Below are positions 61,653 through 64,000 of a stretch of DNA of 64,000 nucleotides, piece by piece; the first letter of the stretch is position 1; each line of letters opens with the position of its first letter. Where the stretch lies: contig NZ_JAMKBJ010000013.1 of NCBI RefSeq assembly GCF_027563315.1, positions 1-64,000 of the forward strand, read 5' to 3'. The notes beneath the pieces were generated by a model. The model saw nothing but the letters and a program-made list of their open reading frames with translations, was not told the DNA's origin and ran no database searches. The position numbers and the translations under genes were made by a program. Source of the DNA: Paenisporosarcina quisquiliarum (GTDB lineage Bacteria > Bacillota > Bacilli > Bacillales_A > Planococcaceae).

Positions 61653-63878
61653 ATGGTGCAAAAAGTTTTAACAGACAGAGAAATACTGATTGATCAACTG
61701 CTTGAGAAGTTTAACGTTGATGAGTTGGCCCCTTTGTTACGGTCCCACGAAAAATGGCTCAAGAAAAATCCTGAAGCAACGAATGCACAATGGTCTCAGG
61801 CAATGGTGTTGGAGTCTCTCAGTCATTTAGATGAGGATGAGCCATATTGGACTTTTGTTGCTGCGCATATTTACTTAGCACAAGTTTACAGCGAACTCGC
61901 TAGCAGTCGAAATTGTTCAAGTCGAGAAGTGTATAAGGACTTTAATAGACACCTGAATGATTTATCGGACAAGGGGTTATATGATATTAGTCTCCTTCAA
62001 GCCTATACAAAGGAAGAAATCAAAGTATTAGGAGAAATACTTGAACCTGAACGCGATCGACTGTTTACATATATCGGATTAAAGACGTTGATGGATCGTT
62101 ACGTAGCGAAAAATTACGATCATTCACCCGCTGAACTACCTCAGGAGCGCTGGCTGATTATTGCCATGACACTGATGCAAAATGAGAAAAGCAACCGTTT
62201 GGAGAAAGTGAAAGAAGCGTACTGGGCGATGAGTAACTTGTATATGACGGTTGCGACACCGACACTTTCAAATGCAGGGAAACCACATGGGCAATTATCG
62301 AGCTGCTTTATCGATACGGTTGACGATAGTCTGCAAGGAATCTATGACTCCAATACAGATGTCGCCACGCTTTCGAAATACGGCGGGGGAATCGGCATTT
62401 ACATGGGGAAAGTACGAAGCAGGGGCTCCTCAATCCGTGGGTTCAAAGGGGCATCAAGCGGAGTGTTGCCATGGATTAAACAATTGAACAATACCGCTGT
62501 CAGCGTGGATCAACTCGGTCAACGACAAGGAGCGATTGCTGTTTATCTGGATGTGTGGCATAAGGATATCTTGCCTTTTCTGGACCTCAAGTTAAACAAC
62601 GGAGATGAGCGGCTGCGAGCACATGATATTTTCACGGGTGTATGCCTGCCGGATATTTTCATGGAGAAAGTAGAAGCACGAGAAGAATGGACTTTGTTTG
62701 ATCCACATGAAGTACGTTCGATCATGGGTTATTCGTTAGAAGATTTCTACGACGAAACCCGTGGAGGAGGTTCATTCCGTGAAAAATATCAAGCCTGTGT
62801 AGCGGATGAGCGGTTATCGAAGGAAATTGTGCCGGCCATTGATATTATGAAACGCATCATGCGCAGCCAACTGGAGACGGGTGTGCCATTTATGTTTTAC
62901 CGTGATGAAGTAAACCGTATGAATACAAATAAACATGAAGGCATGATTTACAGCAGCAATTTGTGTACAGAAATTTTTCAAAATATGAGCGCGACTCAAT
63001 TTGAATCAATTACGTTAGAAGACGATGTCATTGTGACACGCCGAAAGCCGGGCGACTTTGTCGTGTGTAACTTGTCTTCCATTAATTTAGGAAAAGCAGT
63101 GCCGGCGGGCGTGTTGGAACGATTGATTGAAATACAGGTGCGGATGCTCGACAATGTCATCGATTTGAACATGATTCCTGTGCCTCAAGCCGAACGAACG
63201 AACGCAAGATATCGTGGAATCGGTTTAGGTACGTTTGGATGGCATCACTTATTGGCCTTGAAAGGAATTCGCTGGGAGTCGGATGAGGCAGTGAAGTTTG
63301 CGGATGAATTGTATGAAGAGATTGCTTATTTTACCGTCCGTGCCTCCATGAATTTATCTCGAGAAAAAGGGCCATATCCATTGTTTAAAGGATCCGAATT
63401 CCACACGGGCGAATACTTTGCAAACCGTGGCTACAGCAGCATGAAATGGCGTGAACTGCGTTTGGATATTGCGATGAATGGCATGAGAAATGGCTATTTA
63501 ATGGCAATTGCACCGAATTCTTCTACTTCCATCTTGGCAGGAAGTACGGCAAGTATTGATCCGATTTTCCAGAAGAGCTATTCAGAAGAGAAGAAGGACT
63601 ATAAAATTCCGGTCACAGTACCTGACTTGAATCAAGAAACAACTTGGTTTTATAAGTCCGCATACTTCATTAATCAGCATTGGACATTAAAACAGAACGC
63701 CGCACGTCAACGCCATATTGACCAAGGGGTGTCGCTGAATTTGTATGTGCAAAATACCATCAAGGCGAAAGAGTTACTGGACTTGCACTTGGATGCGTGG
63801 GCAAGTGGTTTGAAAACGACCTATTATGTGCGCTCCACATCTGTCGAAATGATGGAATGTGAGTCTTGCTCAAGCTAA
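61653..63878 (+). CDS. nrdA: Ribonucleoside-diphosphate reductase, class I large (alpha) subunit
   Basis: 741 residues from the ATG at 61653 (GGAGAGGTG upstream). Catalytic features: first redox Cys in LSSCFIDT, loop 2 YGGGIGIYMGKVRSRGS, substrate site NLCTEIFQ (N-x-C-x-E radical Cys), MAIAPNSSTS, and C-terminal swinging-arm pair ECESCSS. An ATP-cone of the usual kind is not apparent at the N-terminus. It reduces ribonucleoside diphosphates with the beta subunit encoded next. Expression is controlled by NrdR boxes and a B12 riboswitch. Confidence 0.92.
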   Translation: MVQKVLTDREILIDQLLEKFNVDELAPLLRSHEKWLKKNPEATNAQWSQAMVLESLSHLDEDEPYWTFVAAHIYLAQVYSELASSRNCSSREVYKDFNRHLNDLSDKGLYDISLLQAYTKEEIKVLGEILEPERDRLFTYIGLKTLMDRYVAKNYDHSPAELPQERWLIIAMTLMQNEKSNRLEKVKEAYWAMSNLYMTVATPTLSNAGKPHGQLSSCFIDTVDDSLQGIYDSNTDVATLSKYGGGIGIYMGKVRSRGSSIRGFKGASSGVLPWIKQLNNTAVSVDQLGQRQGAIAVYLDVWHKDILPFLDLKLNNGDERLRAHDIFTGVCLPDIFMEKVEAREEWTLFDPHEVRSIMGYSLEDFYDETRGGGSFREKYQACVADERLSKEIVPAIDIMKRIMRSQLETGVPFMFYRDEVNRMNTNKHEGMIYSSNLCTEIFQNMSATQFESITLEDDVIVTRRKPGDFVVCNLSSINLGKAVPAGVLERLIEIQVRMLDNVIDLNMIPVPQAERTNARYRGIGLGTFGWHHLLALKGIRWESDEAVKFADELYEEIAYFTVRASMNLSREKGPYPLFKGSEFHTGEYFANRGYSSMKWRELRLDIAMNGMRNGYLMAIAPNSSTSILAGSTASIDPIFQKSYSEEKKDYKIPVTVPDLNQETTWFYKSAYFINQHWTLKQNAARQRHIDQGVSLNLYVQNTIKAKELLDLHLDAWASGLKTTYYVRSTSVEMMECESCSS

Positions 63879-63891
63879 GGAGGAACTATTG

Positions 63892-64000
63892 ATGACAACG
63901 ATTGAAAAACGAAAGCTCATGGATAAAGAGGCACCAAACCGTTCGACTGGCATTGTTAATGGGGCTTCATCAAACATACTGAACTGGGATGATGTCCGGT
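63892..64000 (+). CDS. nrdB: Ribonucleotide reductase small (beta) subunit, 5' part
   Basis: The first 36 codons (MTTIEKRKLMDKEAPNRST ... ILNWDDVR) run off the window end. It starts 14 bases after nrdA with AAGGAGG. The position and the LNWDD string fit the N-terminus of class I beta subunits (NrdB/NrdF), which carry the metal-radical cofactor; the metal-binding part is outside the window. Confidence 0.8.
   Translation, partial: MTTIEKRKLMDKEAPNRSTGIVNGASSNILNWDDVR

Overview
This window looks like chromosomal DNA of a low-to-moderate-GC Gram-positive bacterium, most likely Planococcaceae (Sporosarcina/Planococcus/Paenisporosarcina-type). Reasons: strong AGGAGG-like ribosome binding sites, many TTG/GTG starts, hairpin-plus-T terminators after most operons, a liaI-liaH-liaF-liaS-liaR cell-envelope operon, bacillithiol-type YtxJ, an RsbR-type stressosome protein, B. 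subtilis-type Fur, Zur, FadR and SigB sites, and PaiA, DacC and UppP close to the Bacillus forms. I cannot name the genus. No rRNA, tRNA, CRISPR or prophage is visible.

Layout. 0-0.3 kb: tail of an IS3-family element, then a short 21-bp-period repeat array. 0.3-8 kb: a nitrate/taurine-type ABC transporter, an ArsR-SRPBCC regulator pair, and a two-gene ATP-grasp / alpha-E-transglutaminase peptide-modification operon. 8-14 kb: MarR-PaiA operon, YtxJ, RsbR, acetyltransferases, GIY-YIG protein, and an AtpD-like fragment behind a GC-rich repeat. 14-19 kb: autoregulated operon of an atypical AAA+ activator, a class III aminotransferase and a YjiH-type transporter. 19-31 kb: small metabolic, repair and transport genes (aldo-keto reductase, Ogt, AdaA, DMT transporter, DacC, GNATs, GrpB, Nudix, AI-2E family). 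31-35 kb: a Fur-controlled iron locus with two FhuF-like proteins, a siderophore ABC ATPase, a lysine/alanine-rich secreted protein and a probable Fur-controlled small RNA. 35-41 kb: PepT, a Zur-controlled cysteine-poor L33, a PlsY paralog, an OpuD-like betaine transporter with a SigB promoter, and a DMT transporter. 41-48 kb: VanRS-like two-component system with a hidden 57-codon membrane protein gene, CPBP protease, K+ channel, MscS-type membrane protein. 48-53 kb: DinB and the lia operon. 53-56 kb: FadR-boxed beta-oxidation operon whose thiolase is frameshifted. 56-61 kb: DUF4139 protein, metallophosphoesterase, DedA, UppP, TPR-like protein. 61-64 kb: NrdR boxes and an adenosylcobalamin riboswitch controlling an aerobic-type ribonucleotide reductase.

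Most unusual signals. (1) At least eight intergenic arrays, each with an ~11-bp core repeated at exactly 21 bp (two helical turns), with different cores at different loci, all on the same strand and all lying 3' of plus-strand terminators. (2) A candidate iron-responsive sRNA at 32348-32505 with a Fur box over its promoter, C-rich hairpin loops and a terminator. (3) Stacked NrdR and B12-riboswitch control of ribonucleotide reductase. (4) Short real genes below 60 codons: the L33 paralog at 36904 and a membrane protein at 42066.
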